DNA of 64,000 bases. Origin: Terrimonas rubra. GTDB taxonomy: Bacteria; Bacteroidota; Bacteroidia; Chitinophagales; Chitinophagaceae. A program made the translations under genes and the position numbers. How positions within the stretch are numbered: the first letter of the stretch is position 1; every line of letters begins with the position of its first letter. The notes beneath the pieces are model-generated. The model searched no databases and was not told where the DNA came from. It saw nothing but the letters and a program-made list of their open reading frames with translations. Below are positions 43,093-53,060 of the stretch, in pieces. The stretch is from positions 1,860,001-1,924,000 of the forward strand of contig NZ_JBHUOZ010000001.1 in NCBI RefSeq assembly GCF_042686025.1, read 5' to 3'.

Positions 43093-46000
43093 ATGGCTAT
43101 CAAAAAAGAAAATCGTCCTAAATCAACGTTTTCAAAAATTACTATTGGCCTTGCTTCTCCCGATGCTATACTGGAGAGAAGTTATGGCGAAGTGTTGAAG
43201 CCCGAAACCATTAACTACCGTACTTACAAACCTGAGCGTGATGGTTTGTTTTGCGAAAGAATTTTTGGTCCGGTAAAAGATTACGAATGTGCCTGTGGTA
43301 AGTACAAGCGTATTCGTTATAAAGGTATCGTGTGTGACCGTTGTGGTGTGGAAGTTACCGAGAAGAAAGTACGTCGCGAGCGTATGGGTCACATTAAACT
43401 GGTTGTACCGGTGGTACATATCTGGTACTTTAAATCTTTACCTAACAAGATCGGTTATTTATTAGGTGTAAGCTCTAAAAAATTAGAGACTATCATTTAC
43501 TACGAGCGCTATGTTGTAATACAGGGTGGCGTACGTGCCGATAAAGGTCAGAACCCCGGTGATCTGTTAACAGAAGAAGAGTACCTGGATATACTGGATA
43601 CCTTACCAAAAGATAACCAATACTTACCGGATGATGATCCGAATAAGTTTATTGCCAAGATGGGTGCAGAAGCTGTACACGATATGTTACAGCGTATTGA
43701 CCTTGACCAGTTATCATTTGACCTGCGTAATGCTGCGGCAAACGAAACATCGCAACAACGTAAGGCTGATGCCTTGAAACGTTTGAGCGTTGTAGAAGCT
43801 TTCCGTGAAGCCAATACACGTTTAACCAACCGTCCTGAGTGGATGGTGATGCAATATATCCCGGTTATTCCACCGGAACTGCGTCCGTTAGTTCCTTTGG
43901 ATGGTGGCCGTTTTGCCTCATCTGATCTGAACGACTTATACCGTCGTGTGATCATCCGTAACAACCGTTTAAAAAGATTACTGGAGATCAAAGCTCCTGA
44001 AGTGATCTTACGTAACGAGAAACGTATGTTACAGGAAGCTATTGACAGCCTGTTCGATAACAGCCGTAAATCAAACGCGGTGAAAGCGGAAGGTGGTCGT
44101 GCTTTAAAATCATTATCGGATGTATTAAAAGGTAAGCAAGGTCGTTTCCGTCAGAACTTATTAGGTAAACGTGTTGACTATTCCGGTCGTTCGGTTATCG
44201 TGGTAGGTCCTGAGTTAAAATTACATGAGTGTGGTTTACCGAAGGATATGGCAGCCGAGCTGTTTAAGCCATTTATTATCCGTAAATTAATTGAAAGAGG
44301 TATTGTAAAAACAGTGAAGTCGGCCCGTAAACTGGTTGACAAGAAGGAAGCTGTGGTTTGGGATATCTTAGAGAACATATTAAAAGGTCACCCGGTAATG
44401 TTAAACCGTGCCCCAACGCTGCACCGTTTATCTATCCAGGCCTTCCAGCCTAAATTAATTGAAGGTAAAGCGATACAGTTACACCCGCTGGTAACTTCGG
44501 CATTCAACGCCGACTTTGACGGTGACCAGATGGCGGTACACGTACCTTTAAGTGCTTCGGCAATATTGGAAGCCCAGTTATTAATGCTGGCTTCGCACAA
44601 TATATTAAACCCGCAGAATGGTACACCTATTACCCTTCCTTCACAGGACATGGTACTCGGTTTATACTACATTACCAAGGGTAAACGCACTAACGAAACG
44701 GAAACTTTACGTGGTGAGGGCATGCATTTTTATTCGGCAGAGGAAGTTATCATTGCTTACAATGAGAAGCAGGTTGACTTACATGCATGGATTAAAGTAA
44801 AAGCCAATATCCGTAACAGCGATGGTTTGTTAGAGCACAAATTAATTGAAACCACTGTAGGCCGTGTGATATTTAACCAGCACGTACCAGCCGAGGTAGG
44901 TTTTGTAAATGCTTTATTGACCAAGAAGAATTTACGGGAGATCATTGGTGATATTATTGATATTACCAACGTTCCTAAAACCGCTAAATTCCTGGATGAT
45001 ATTAAACAATTAGGTTTCCGTACTGCCTTCCAGGGTGGTTTATCATTTAGCATTAATGACTTAATTATTCCTGACGTTAAGGAAGAGTTACTGGAAAATG
45101 CGAAAAGCGAAGTTGATGAGGTTTGGGACAACTATAACATGGGTCTTATTACCAACAACGAACGTTATAACCAGATAGTGGATATCTGGAGCCGTGTGGA
45201 TACACGTATTACAGAAACACTGATCCGCGAATTAAGCAGCGATAAACAAGGTTTTAACTCTGTTTACATGATGCTTGATTCCGGTGCCCGTGGTAGTAAA
45301 CAGCAGATCAAACAGCTGGCTGGTATCAGGGGTCTGATGGCTAAACCAAGAAAATCAGGTTCTACCGGTTCGGAAATTATCGAAAACCCGATCCTTTCCA
45401 ACTTTAAAGGTGGTCTGAACGTATTGGATTACTTTATCTCTACCCACGGTGCCCGTAAGGGTCTGGCGGATACGGCCTTAAAAACAGCGGATGCCGGTTA
45501 CTTAACCCGTCGTCTGGTGGACGTATCACAGGATGTTGTAATTACCGAGGAAGATTGTGAAACCTTAAGGGGTATCACTACATCGGCCTTAAAAGATAAC
45601 GAGGATATTATTGAGCCATTAGCTGACAGGATCATTGGTCGTACTTCACTGCACGACGTGTTTAACCCGGTTAGTGAAGAGCTGATCGTATCTGCAGGTG
45701 AGATCATTACCCCGGATCTGGCCAGAAAAGTAGAAGAGGCCGGTATTGAAACTTTAGATATCCGTTCGGTATTAACCTGCGAAAGCAAGCGCGGATGTTG
45801 CGTTAAATGTTATGGTAAAAACCTTGCCAGCGGTAATATTGCTCAGAAAGGTGACGCTGTAGGTATCATTGCCGCCCAGTCAATTGGTGAGCCTGGTACA
45901 CAGCTTACACTTCGTACCTTCCACGTGGGGGGTGTGGCCGGATCTGCTGCTACCGATTCTACCATGCTGGCTAAGTTCGACGGCACCATTCAGTTTGACG

Positions 46001-47385
46001 GCTTACGTACCGTAACTACTGAAAATGCTGAAGGCGATAAAGTTCAGATCGTAATTGGACGTACCGGTGAGGTTCGTATCATTGATACTAAAAATGACCG
46101 CCTGCTGATCACCAATAACATTCCTTATGGTTCTATCCTGAATGTAAAAGATGGTCAGAAAATAAATAAAGGTGATGTGATCTGTTCATGGGACCCATAC
46201 AACAACGTAATCGTTGCTGAGATCAATGGTACCATGAAATTTGAAAACGTTATTGAAGGTGTAACTTACCGTGAAGAAGCGGATGAGCAAACCGGTCACC
46301 GTGAAAAAGTGGTAATTGAAACCCGTGATAAAACCAAGATCCCGTCCATTCTTGTGGAAGGAAAAGAGATCAAATCTTACAACTTACCTACCGGTAGTCA
46401 TATCATGATCGAGGAAGGTGAGGAAGTGAAAGCTGGTAAGGTATTGGTTAAAATTCCAAGGATCTTAGGTAAATTAAGAGATATCACCGGTGGTCTTCCA
46501 CGTGTAACTGAATTGTTTGAAGCCCGTAACCCAAGCAACCCTGCTGTTGTTTCTGAAATTGACGGTGTGGTATCAATGGGTGCTGTAAAACGTGGTAACC
46601 GTGAGATCATTATTGAAGCGAAAGATGGTGTAGTACGTAAATACCTGGTTCCGCTGACACGCCAGATCCTGGCCCAGGATGGTGACTTTGTGAAAGCCGG
46701 CTCGCCAATGAGTGACGGACAGATCTCTCCGCAGGACATTCTTTCTATCCAGGGACCATTTGCCGTACAGCAGTACGTGGTAAATGAGATCCAGGAAGTA
46801 TACCGTTTACAGGGTGTAAAAATCAACGATAAACACATCGAGGTGATCGTTCGCCAGATGATGCGTAAAGTTAGCATCGTTGATCCGGGCGATACAAGAT
46901 TCCTGGAAGATGACCTGGTAGATAAGTTTGAGTTTGTGGAAGAGAATGACCTGATCTTTGATAAAAAAGTGGTAACCAATCCAGGTGATTCCAGTAAATT
47001 AAAAGCCGGCCAGATCATCAGCTTACGTGAGTTAAGAGAGGAAAACTCTATCCTGCGTCGTGCCGATAAAGCACTGGTGGAGTACCGCGATACAGCGCCT
47101 GCAACTTCAGCGCCTACCTTGTTAGGTATCACCAAAGCATCTTTAGGTGTACAAAGCTGGATATCTGCGGCCTCGTTCCAGGAAACTACTAAAGTACTGT
47201 CTTCTGCAGCCATCCATGGTAAATCAGATGACATGTTAGGCCTGAAAGAAAACGTAATTACCGGTCACTTAATACCTGCGGGTACCGGCTTACGTGACTT
47301 TGAAAACATGATTGTTGGTAGCAAGGAAGAATATGAATTGTTACAAACAACCCGTGAGGCGATGAACTTTGACGACGAAGAATAA
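43093..47385 (+). CDS. rpoC: DNA-directed RNA polymerase subunit beta'
   Basis: A 1430-residue catalytic subunit of RNA polymerase. The N-terminal zinc site is YECACGKYKRIRYKGIVCDRCGVEV. The catalytic Mg-binding loop is NADFDGDQMAVHVPLS with the three aspartates intact. RAPTLHRLSIQAFQP, the trigger-loop region (GVAGSAATDST follows TQLTLRTFHVGG), and the second zinc site CESKRGCCVKCYGKNLA are all present. The length is normal for Bacteroidota and no intein is seen. It is co-transcribed with rpoB and ends in a strong terminator. Confidence 0.99.
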   Translation: MAIKKENRPKSTFSKITIGLASPDAILERSYGEVLKPETINYRTYKPERDGLFCERIFGPVKDYECACGKYKRIRYKGIVCDRCGVEVTEKKVRRERMGHIKLVVPVVHIWYFKSLPNKIGYLLGVSSKKLETIIYYERYVVIQGGVRADKGQNPGDLLTEEEYLDILDTLPKDNQYLPDDDPNKFIAKMGAEAVHDMLQRIDLDQLSFDLRNAAANETSQQRKADALKRLSVVEAFREANTRLTNRPEWMVMQYIPVIPPELRPLVPLDGGRFASSDLNDLYRRVIIRNNRLKRLLEIKAPEVILRNEKRMLQEAIDSLFDNSRKSNAVKAEGGRALKSLSDVLKGKQGRFRQNLLGKRVDYSGRSVIVVGPELKLHECGLPKDMAAELFKPFIIRKLIERGIVKTVKSARKLVDKKEAVVWDILENILKGHPVMLNRAPTLHRLSIQAFQPKLIEGKAIQLHPLVTSAFNADFDGDQMAVHVPLSASAILEAQLLMLASHNILNPQNGTPITLPSQDMVLGLYYITKGKRTNETETLRGEGMHFYSAEEVIIAYNEKQVDLHAWIKVKANIRNSDGLLEHKLIETTVGRVIFNQHVPAEVGFVNALLTKKNLREIIGDIIDITNVPKTAKFLDDIKQLGFRTAFQGGLSFSINDLIIPDVKEELLENAKSEVDEVWDNYNMGLITNNERYNQIVDIWSRVDTRITETLIRELSSDKQGFNSVYMMLDSGARGSKQQIKQLAGIRGLMAKPRKSGSTGSEIIENPILSNFKGGLNVLDYFISTHGARKGLADTALKTADAGYLTRRLVDVSQDVVITEEDCETLRGITTSALKDNEDIIEPLADRIIGRTSLHDVFNPVSEELIVSAGEIITPDLARKVEEAGIETLDIRSVLTCESKRGCCVKCYGKNLASGNIAQKGDAVGIIAAQSIGEPGTQLTLRTFHVGGVAGSAATDSTMLAKFDGTIQFDGLRTVTTENAEGDKVQIVIGRTGEVRIIDTKNDRLLITNNIPYGSILNVKDGQKINKGDVICSWDPYNNVIVAEINGTMKFENVIEGVTYREEADEQTGHREKVVIETRDKTKIPSILVEGKEIKSYNLPTGSHIMIEEGEEVKAGKVLVKIPRILGKLRDITGGLPRVTELFEARNPSNPAVVSEIDGVVSMGAVKRGNREIIIEAKDGVVRKYLVPLTRQILAQDGDFVKAGSPMSDGQISPQDILSIQGPFAVQQYVVNEIQEVYRLQGVKINDKHIEVIVRQMMRKVSIVDPGDTRFLEDDLVDKFEFVEENDLIFDKKVVTNPGDSSKLKAGQIISLRELREENSILRRADKALVEYRDTAPATSAPTLLGITKASLGVQSWISAASFQETTKVLSSAAIHGKSDDMLGLKENVITGHLIPAGTGLRDFENMIVGSKEEYELLQTTREAMNFDDEE

Positions 47386-47406
47386 GTAATAAAAACTTAT
47401 CCATAC

Positions 47407-47435
47407 AAAGGAGCAGGCAACTGCTCCTTTTTTTT
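47407..47435 (+). terminator. Terminator of rpoB-rpoC
   Basis: AAAGGAGCAG-gcaa-CTGCTCCTTT followed by a run of T, 21 bases after the rpoC stop. Confidence 0.92.
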
Positions 47436-47440
47436 ATGCA

Positions 47441-47516
47441 GTCAACCGCATTACTACTATCATCGTCTGTTGTGTCACTCACTTGTGCTGCAACAATTCT
47501 ATTGGCCACTTTGCAG
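47441..47516 (-). repeat. Dispersed intergenic repeat, copy F (inverted)
   Basis: On the minus strand it closely matches copy B at 16.95 kb (TTGTTGCAG-y-ACAAGTG ... TGATAGTAGT). The remainder of the 47436-47800 gap is AT-rich, with aagtcagaaagggcgaaagacgg-like and aaatc/cctaaatcc words; no gene is seen there. Confidence 0.65.
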
Positions 47517-47800
47517 TACTCCGTTTTTTTATCGGGGCCGCTCCCTTTGTTAATTATCAGAAAAAAAGTCCGAAACTCAGGAAGTCAGAAAGGGCGAAAG
47601 ACGGTAAGATGCTTGTACCGGATCATGCGCATCTACCAATCTACAATCTTCAAGATAAAATATTAAATCCCTCTCAATTCTGAATTATCAAATCTATAAT
47701 CTCCCCAAATCCCACCTCTTTAAATCAGAAATCCTAAATCCTCAATTGTTTTCTCACTTCAGTTCATTAAATTTGGAAACACATCAAAACGATATTGCCC

Positions 47801-49237
47801 ATGTCCAAAAAATCACTATCACAGAGTCGCAGAAATTTTATTAAGAACGGCGCTATAGCTGCAGCCAGCTTTTTTATTGTACCACGCCATGTATTGGGCC
47901 GTGGATTTATTGCACCCAGTGATAAATTAAATATTGCCGGCATAGGGGTAGGAGGCATGGGAGCCGGTGACCTGGCCGAACTGGCCAAGAGCCCGCTTGT
48001 TAATATTGTTTCTTTATGTGACGTGGATGATAGAATGGCAAAAGGAGCCAGGGAAAAGTATACCAAAGCCAGTTATTATAAAGATTTCAGGGAAATGCTG
48101 GCCAAGGAAAAAAATACCATTGATGCCTGCTGTATTTCCACACCCGACCATACCCATGCCGTAGCAACCATTGCTGCTATGCAATTAGGTAAACACGTAT
48201 ATACACAAAAACCGCTTACGCACGATATTTATGAAGCCAGGGTACTGACCAATGCGGCTAAAAAATATAAAGTAGTTACGCAGATGGGTAACCAGGGCGG
48301 CTCAGGCGAAGGTGTACGCAGAACACAGGAAATATACAAGGCCGGTTTAATTGGTGAAGTGAAGGAAGTACAGGCGTGGACCAACCGCCCTATATGGCCG
48401 CAGAGCATTCCTACACCTACCGGTACCCATACTGTTCCGAATGAATTGAACTGGGACCTGTGGTTAGGCCCTGCCAAACATATTGATTATAACCCTGCCT
48501 ACCTGCCCTTTAACTGGCGTGGCTGGTGGGCTTTTGGTACAGGTGCCCTTGGTGATATGGCCTGCCATATTTTAGATCCATTCTTCCGGATGTTACCGGT
48601 TGATTACCCCAATAGTGCAGAATGCAGCGTAGCCAATGTTTACCGGGAAATGTGGAGGGAAACTATTTATACCGACAGTTGTCCTATGTCATCCATCATT
48701 CATTTAAACTATCCGCGTAAGGATGGCAAAGGCAATATTAAACTATCCTGGTATGATGGGGGTTTAATGCCGCAACGCCCGGAAGAATTATCGCCGGAAG
48801 AAGCATTTGGTGACTGGGGCGGTGGCATATTGTTTATAGGAACCAAAGGCAAGTTATTGTGCGATTGTTATGGTGCTAATCCGCGTTTATTACCCTTAAA
48901 GAAAAATGAAGGGCTGAATGTACCTAAAACCCTTGCCCGTGTACCTGAGGGACATTATATACAATGGGTGAATGCCTGTATTGCCGGATATGGCAAGGCA
49001 AAAACAAGTTCTCCGTTCGAATATGCAGGTCCGTTTACCGAAAGCATATTAATGGGCAACCTCGCATTAAGAAGCTGGGTACTGGAAACAAAAACGGCTG
49101 ACGGCAAAACAAAACTGCCCGGCCGTAAAAAACTGGTATGGGATGCAAAAAATATGAAAGTGACCAACTTTGATGAGGCCAATGCTTTTGTACGTATTCC
49201 TTACCGTGAAGGCTGGAGTTTGAATGAAACCATTTAA
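47801..49237 (+). CDS. Gfo/Idh/MocA family oxidoreductase with Tat-like signal
   Basis: A 478-residue NAD(P)-dependent oxidoreductase. I start at ATG 47801, six bases after a TTG in the same frame. The N terminus SQSRRNFIKNGAIAAASFF is a twin-arginine signal. The Rossmann motif is GIGVGGMGAGDLAEL (about residues 49-63), followed by CDVDD and the EKP-type KPLTHDIYEA, here TQKPLTHD where many family members have EKP. GNQGGSGEGVRRTQEIYKAGLIGEVKEVQAWTNRPIWPQ belongs to the Bacteroidota exported subgroup that acts on sugars or inositols. The substrate is unknown. A DinB gene follows at 3 bases. Confidence 0.9.
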   Translation: MSKKSLSQSRRNFIKNGAIAAASFFIVPRHVLGRGFIAPSDKLNIAGIGVGGMGAGDLAELAKSPLVNIVSLCDVDDRMAKGAREKYTKASYYKDFREMLAKEKNTIDACCISTPDHTHAVATIAAMQLGKHVYTQKPLTHDIYEARVLTNAAKKYKVVTQMGNQGGSGEGVRRTQEIYKAGLIGEVKEVQAWTNRPIWPQSIPTPTGTHTVPNELNWDLWLGPAKHIDYNPAYLPFNWRGWWAFGTGALGDMACHILDPFFRMLPVDYPNSAECSVANVYREMWRETIYTDSCPMSSIIHLNYPRKDGKGNIKLSWYDGGLMPQRPEELSPEEAFGDWGGGILFIGTKGKLLCDCYGANPRLLPLKKNEGLNVPKTLARVPEGHYIQWVNACIAGYGKAKTSSPFEYAGPFTESILMGNLALRSWVLETKTADGKTKLPGRKKLVWDAKNMKVTNFDEANAFVRIPYREGWSLNETI

Positions 49238-49240
49238 TAC

Positions 49241-49738
49241 ATGAGTGATACGTTGGAAGTATGGATGCGCGGGCCTGTGGAAGGTGTACCGGCTTTATTG
49301 CAACCGGTGGCACATGCTTTACTGCAGGCGGTGGAAGATGCTGAAGATAAATTAATACATATAGCGCCTGCGGATTTATGGCAGCGACCTAACGGTGTTG
49401 CATCGGTTGGCTTTCATTTATTGCATATGCGTGGTGTGGTAGACCGGATGTTTACTTATTCATTGGAAAAACCATTAAGTGAAACTCAATTTGCGGCGCT
49501 AAAAGCCGAAACGGAAGTGCATGATCACCTCACAGCTTCAGATCTGGTAACAGGGTTTAAACAACAGGTAACAGAGGCCATAACGCAATTAAAACAGACA
49601 AAGGAAACCGGATTAACAGCAACCCGTTACCTGGGACGCAAACGTATTCCCGTTACATTAATAGGGTTATTATTTCATGCTGCCGAGCATATACAAAGAC
49701 ATACCGGACAGGCCCTGGTAACAGCCAGGATGTTGTGA
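49241..49738 (+). CDS. DinB superfamily protein
   Basis: A 165-residue four-helix-bundle protein. The metal-binding histidine pattern is visible as SVGFHLLHMRGVVDRMF and the C-terminal LLFHAAEHIQRHTGQALVTARML. The family includes thiol transferases and DNA-damage-inducible proteins, most uncharacterised. It begins 3 bases after the oxidoreductase gene and so shares its transcript. A functional link between them is not evident. Confidence 0.85.
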   Translation: MSDTLEVWMRGPVEGVPALLQPVAHALLQAVEDAEDKLIHIAPADLWQRPNGVASVGFHLLHMRGVVDRMFTYSLEKPLSETQFAALKAETEVHDHLTASDLVTGFKQQVTEAITQLKQTKETGLTATRYLGRKRIPVTLIGLLFHAAEHIQRHTGQALVTARML

Positions 49739-49775
49739 TATGAGAAATGGAGAGGTTATAAAAAGATTATCCCGA

Positions 49776-50873
49776 TCACTTATTTTGTTTCACTACTTTA
49801 AAGGGGTAGATGGTGCCATTATCCTGCACCAGGCGTAACATATAAATGCCTGCTGTGTATTGCTGCATATTGATAACAATACGGTTACTGTTTACCGGTT
49901 GTTGATAAACCTGTTTACCGGTTATATCGTAACAGAATACATGGGTTATTTTTTTATTTGCCCAGCTAATAGTAAGGTTATCGGTAACAGGGTTGGGTGA
50001 AAGTTTTACCCAGTTCACCGGTTCAAAATATACCACCTGTATACGGCTATAGGTAAATGTATTATCCTTGTCGCGCATAATAAGCCGGTAAAAATTATTT
50101 CCTTCCAGTGGTGCGTGATCAATAAAACTATAATTATTTACTATGCTGGTACCCGTGGTTGCCGGTACGGAGCCAATTGTTGTCCATTGCCGGCCATTAC
50201 TGCTGCGGGATATATCGTAATGGGAGAAGTTGACTTCTTTTTCAGTCTGCCATTGTAACAAACTTGTTTGTTGCTGTCGCCTGGCAGTGAAAGAAAGTAA
50301 GGTAACCGGTAAGGGTTCATTATTTACCACAATATATACAGTAGCAATATTGCTGATAACACCGTTGATATCGGTAACGGTATATAACAGGCTATCCATG
50401 CCGCCAAAAGCACTGTTTGCGGTATAAAATAGTACACCGTCTGGCCGGATGGTTACCGAACCATGCACGGGTGGTTTGTATATACTGATAGTGGTAAGAT
50501 TAAAAGGCGCACAGGGGCTGGTATCATTTTCCAGCACAGCAATGCTTACCGTATCCTGGGTTTCCGTCATATCATTTACGGTAACGGGCGTAGCCGGAAC
50601 AATATATACGGCGGTTGAGCTATCGGATACACAGCCTGTAGCAGCGGTACAAATTACCTTATAGGTAGCTGTTTCGCTTACTACCAGCGAAGGAAGTATG
50701 GCGCCGGGTATAGCCGTACCATTTTTAAACCATTGATAGGAGATCGCATTTTCCGCATGAGCGGTTAAGGTTTTGGTCTGACCAATACAAACAGGTGTTG
50801 TTTGCTGTGCATGGGCTGTTAACCCATACACAACAAACAACACAATAAATAATATAATTTTTCCTGTTTGCAT
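49776..50873 (-). CDS. Secreted protein with type IX secretion (T9SS) sorting domain
   Basis: A 365-residue exported protein. The order is a signal peptide (MQTGKIILFIVLFVVYGLTAHAQ), an Ig-like/PKD-like module (QQTTPVCIGQTKTLTAHAENAISYQWFKNG), and a cadherin-like module of the Big_9/VCBS type (ISIYKPPVHGSVTIRPDGVLFYTANSAFGGMDSLLYTVTD). A further linker carries LPVTLLSFTARRQQQTSLLQWQTEKEVNFSHYDISRSSNG, and the T9SS type A C-terminal domain begins at WVKLSPNPVTDNLTIS and ends in YPFKVVKQNK. The protein is therefore sent across the outer membrane and anchored or released. It is the last of three co-directional secreted-protein genes. Confidence 0.9.
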   Translation of the reverse strand: MQTGKIILFIVLFVVYGLTAHAQQTTPVCIGQTKTLTAHAENAISYQWFKNGTAIPGAILPSLVVSETATYKVICTAATGCVSDSSTAVYIVPATPVTVNDMTETQDTVSIAVLENDTSPCAPFNLTTISIYKPPVHGSVTIRPDGVLFYTANSAFGGMDSLLYTVTDINGVISNIATVYIVVNNEPLPVTLLSFTARRQQQTSLLQWQTEKEVNFSHYDISRSSNGRQWTTIGSVPATTGTSIVNNYSFIDHAPLEGNNFYRLIMRDKDNTFTYSRIQVVYFEPVNWVKLSPNPVTDNLTISWANKKITHVFCYDITGKQVYQQPVNSNRIVINMQQYTAGIYMLRLVQDNGTIYPFKVVKQNK

Positions 50874-50895
50874 GTATTGATGTGACTGTTATTGA

Positions 50896-51552
50896 TTACT
50901 CAATTACAACTACCGGTGTTGTTGGAGCGGTTAATACAGTTACGGTGTGGGCTGCTGTACCGTTACAGCTGCTTAATTTGCTGCCATCGTTGGCAGGTAA
51001 GGTATAGGCTACGCTTACATTGTAAGCACCTGCAGTAGTAAGCGAGTACGTGTTATTATTGGTGCCGCTGGCTACGCTGCCTGTACCACCTGTCCAGCTA
51101 AAGTTATAACCGGTGCCGGGGGCAGCCGTTAAATTAAGTGTACTGTAATTGGTAGTGGCGCTGAGATTACCTGAGATAGTTACGCCTGCGCAAAACTCGG
51201 TACTACCGGTAATGCTGGCGGTAAGCTGGGGTAATACATACACGGTGTGTGTGGCCAGATCAGACCAACAGCCGTCGGAGTTTTGTACACGCAACCTGTA
51301 GGTTTTTGCTTCGGCAGTGGTAGCAGTAGCTAAGGTAACCGTAGTGGTGTAGTTGGCGGTTGCACCGGTTTGTAATACAGTGCTGGTACCGTCGGTCCAT
51401 TCATAGGTAGTGTAAGTAATGGTACTTACATCGGGTTTTAAGGTAAAGGAAGTGCCGCTACATACATAGAAGTTGCCGGCAAAAGCGGGTAATACCATTG
51501 CAAGCGTGGCAATTGCACAAAGCAGTGTTGTTTTAAGATACATTTTTTTCAT
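50896..51552 (-). CDS. Secreted Ig-like protein, unknown function
   Basis: A 218-residue exported protein with signal peptide MKKMYLKTTLLCAIATLAMVLPAFA. Thr/Ser-rich beta modules follow: FYVCSGTSFTLKPDVSTITYTTYEWTDG, then SITGSTEFCAGVTISGNLSATTNYS. They resemble the PKD/Ig repeats of Bacteroidota adhesins and of the neighbouring T9SS protein. It has no C-terminal sorting domain itself. It lies 22 bases upstream of that gene in the same direction. Function is unknown; surface adhesion is a guess from composition. Confidence 0.7.
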   Translation of the reverse strand: MKKMYLKTTLLCAIATLAMVLPAFAGNFYVCSGTSFTLKPDVSTITYTTYEWTDGTSTVLQTGATANYTTTVTLATATTAEAKTYRLRVQNSDGCWSDLATHTVYVLPQLTASITGSTEFCAGVTISGNLSATTNYSTLNLTAAPGTGYNFSWTGGTGSVASGTNNNTYSLTTAGAYNVSVAYTLPANDGSKLSSCNGTAAHTVTVLTAPTTPVVVIE

Positions 51553-51581
51553 GATTGGATTTGTTTGTGTTTAATAATTGT

Positions 51582-52319
51582 TTATTGTAAAGAGGTATTA
51601 GGTGTTAATGGATTTGGTTTTACCGTTACTGTAACCGGGGTGCGGCCTGACGGATAATTGGTGCTGTTTTCAAATGCGACCACATGGTAGTTTTTGGTAC
51701 TGGTAAGGTTAGCGGTGGTTAAAGTATGGGTAGTAGTGTTTAAGGTAGCGGCTATTTCAGTTGTATTCTCATACAACTTATAGGTATAACCTGCCTGGTA
51801 GTTTTGTATGCTCAATACAGCGGGGTTGCCTGTACAAATGGATATACTATTTACCTGTGGCGCTACAATAAAAAAAGCATAGTATAAATTAATACTGCCC
51901 AACACTCCGGTCATGTACAACCGTACACCATCATACGCTACATTGGGAGCGCCATAATTATTTTCGCCATTTACATAAGTAAGGGCAGTACCTACCAGGG
52001 TGGTATTGTTGGTAGGCTGTATTCTGGTGCCAGCCAGTACTGACAGGGAGGTGGAGGCCCTGACAAAGATGGGCGTAGTGCTGATAGGCTTATTAGTGCC
52101 TGTAAATTGCAGGTTTTGCCAGGCAAAGCCGGCTACAACGGTGGAAAGACTGGAAAAATTGGTATAATCGCCGTCGGTTGCACGAAGCGGGTTACTGACA
52201 GAACAGGTAATAATGGTATAATCGTTTTGTTGTGCGTTGGCGTACACACGCTGGGCAAATGCAAAAGAGGGGCATAGGTATAAACACAGCAGCAGGAGTA
52301 TAGCTGTGCGCAGGGCCAT
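51582..52319 (-). CDS. Secreted protein of unknown function
   Basis: A 245-residue exported protein from ATG 52319 (signal MALRTAILLLLCLYLCPSFAFAQ); the reading from 52358 adds 13 residues of no signal value. The N-terminal part (RVYANAQQNDYTIITCSVSNPLRATDGDYTNFSSLSTVVAG) looks like a lectin- or discoidin-like beta region. The second part (SISICTGNPAVLSIQNYQAGYTYKLYENTTEIAATLNTTTHTLTTANLTSTKNY) is an Ig/Fn3-like module. It is the first of the three genes and ends 29 bases before the next. No sorting domain. Confidence 0.7.
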   Translation of the reverse strand: MALRTAILLLLCLYLCPSFAFAQRVYANAQQNDYTIITCSVSNPLRATDGDYTNFSSLSTVVAGFAWQNLQFTGTNKPISTTPIFVRASTSLSVLAGTRIQPTNNTTLVGTALTYVNGENNYGAPNVAYDGVRLYMTGVLGSINLYYAFFIVAPQVNSISICTGNPAVLSIQNYQAGYTYKLYENTTEIAATLNTTTHTLTTANLTSTKNYHVVAFENSTNYPSGRTPVTVTVKPNPLTPNTSLQ

Positions 52320-52794
52320 AATAATGGCTATATTATTTTTATAGGGCCTACTTGACAATGTAGTTAACGTGCTGTTTTTTATAATGATATTGGAACAGCA
52401 AAACTAGCCGCTTTATGCAAAAAAAACTATAAGCAAAAAGCCCAAAACTTATTGAGTATTAACCATTAAGAAAGTATTTTGGGTTGATAAATGTCAACCA
52501 ACCAAGGTGTTTTTTGCTTTAGTGTAACAGGGGCAGGGGACAGGAGATCTGGGTTTTTAAGATCATGATTTTTTAAAACTAACCGACCTTCTTTAGCAGT
52601 GGATGCGGATATAGTAAAGGACTGCAAGGGAGGAATAGGTTTAATAAAATGAGTGAACAGGCATGCAGGATGCAGGGCCGTATGTTAAACCAGCGGATAT
52701 AAATGGGGAATAACTTATATAGGGGTTTGATTTTTAATTGTTTGTATATGAATCAATTGTAGATAACTCCAGACAGGAAATAGAAACTTTGGTA

Positions 52795-52823
52795 TTGTTT
52801 TTTTACAAAAATCCTTACCTTTG
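52795..52823 (+). promoter_or_regulatory. Promoter of fusA
   Basis: TTG (52795-52797), 18 nt, TACCTTTG (52816-52823). The transcription start would be about 52830, leaving a leader of about 275 nt. Confidence 0.65.
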
Positions 52824-52990
52824 CGGCGCCATAAGGGAAAACTGTATACGTAAGTGTACCAGAAATGCGGAGTTTTCTTTACATGGCAAATTATGAGAGT
52901 CTAATCAAACATATCGGCAAATTAATGGCAAAGTGATATTCATTTTGCGCAATAATACCTACATACCCTGCCGATAATCAACTTACCATA

Positions 52991-53060
52991 GCTGATAAGC
53001 GAACGGAACGATGAACGGAGCGTCGCAACATCAGCCGATAGTATTACTACAGTTGACACA
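52991..53060 (+). repeat. Dispersed ~70-bp intergenic repeat, copy D (upstream of fusA)
   Basis: Ungapped relative of 42991-53060-type copy C (42991-43060), and it shares a 23-nt exact stretch with copy E at 34177. Ends 46 bases before the fusA ATG. Confidence 0.7.

Noticed and set aside
46398..47234. 278-codon open frame antisense to rpoC
   Set aside because: It lies wholly inside the 3' part of rpoC; the Ser/Thr/Ile-rich product is a shadow of codon bias.
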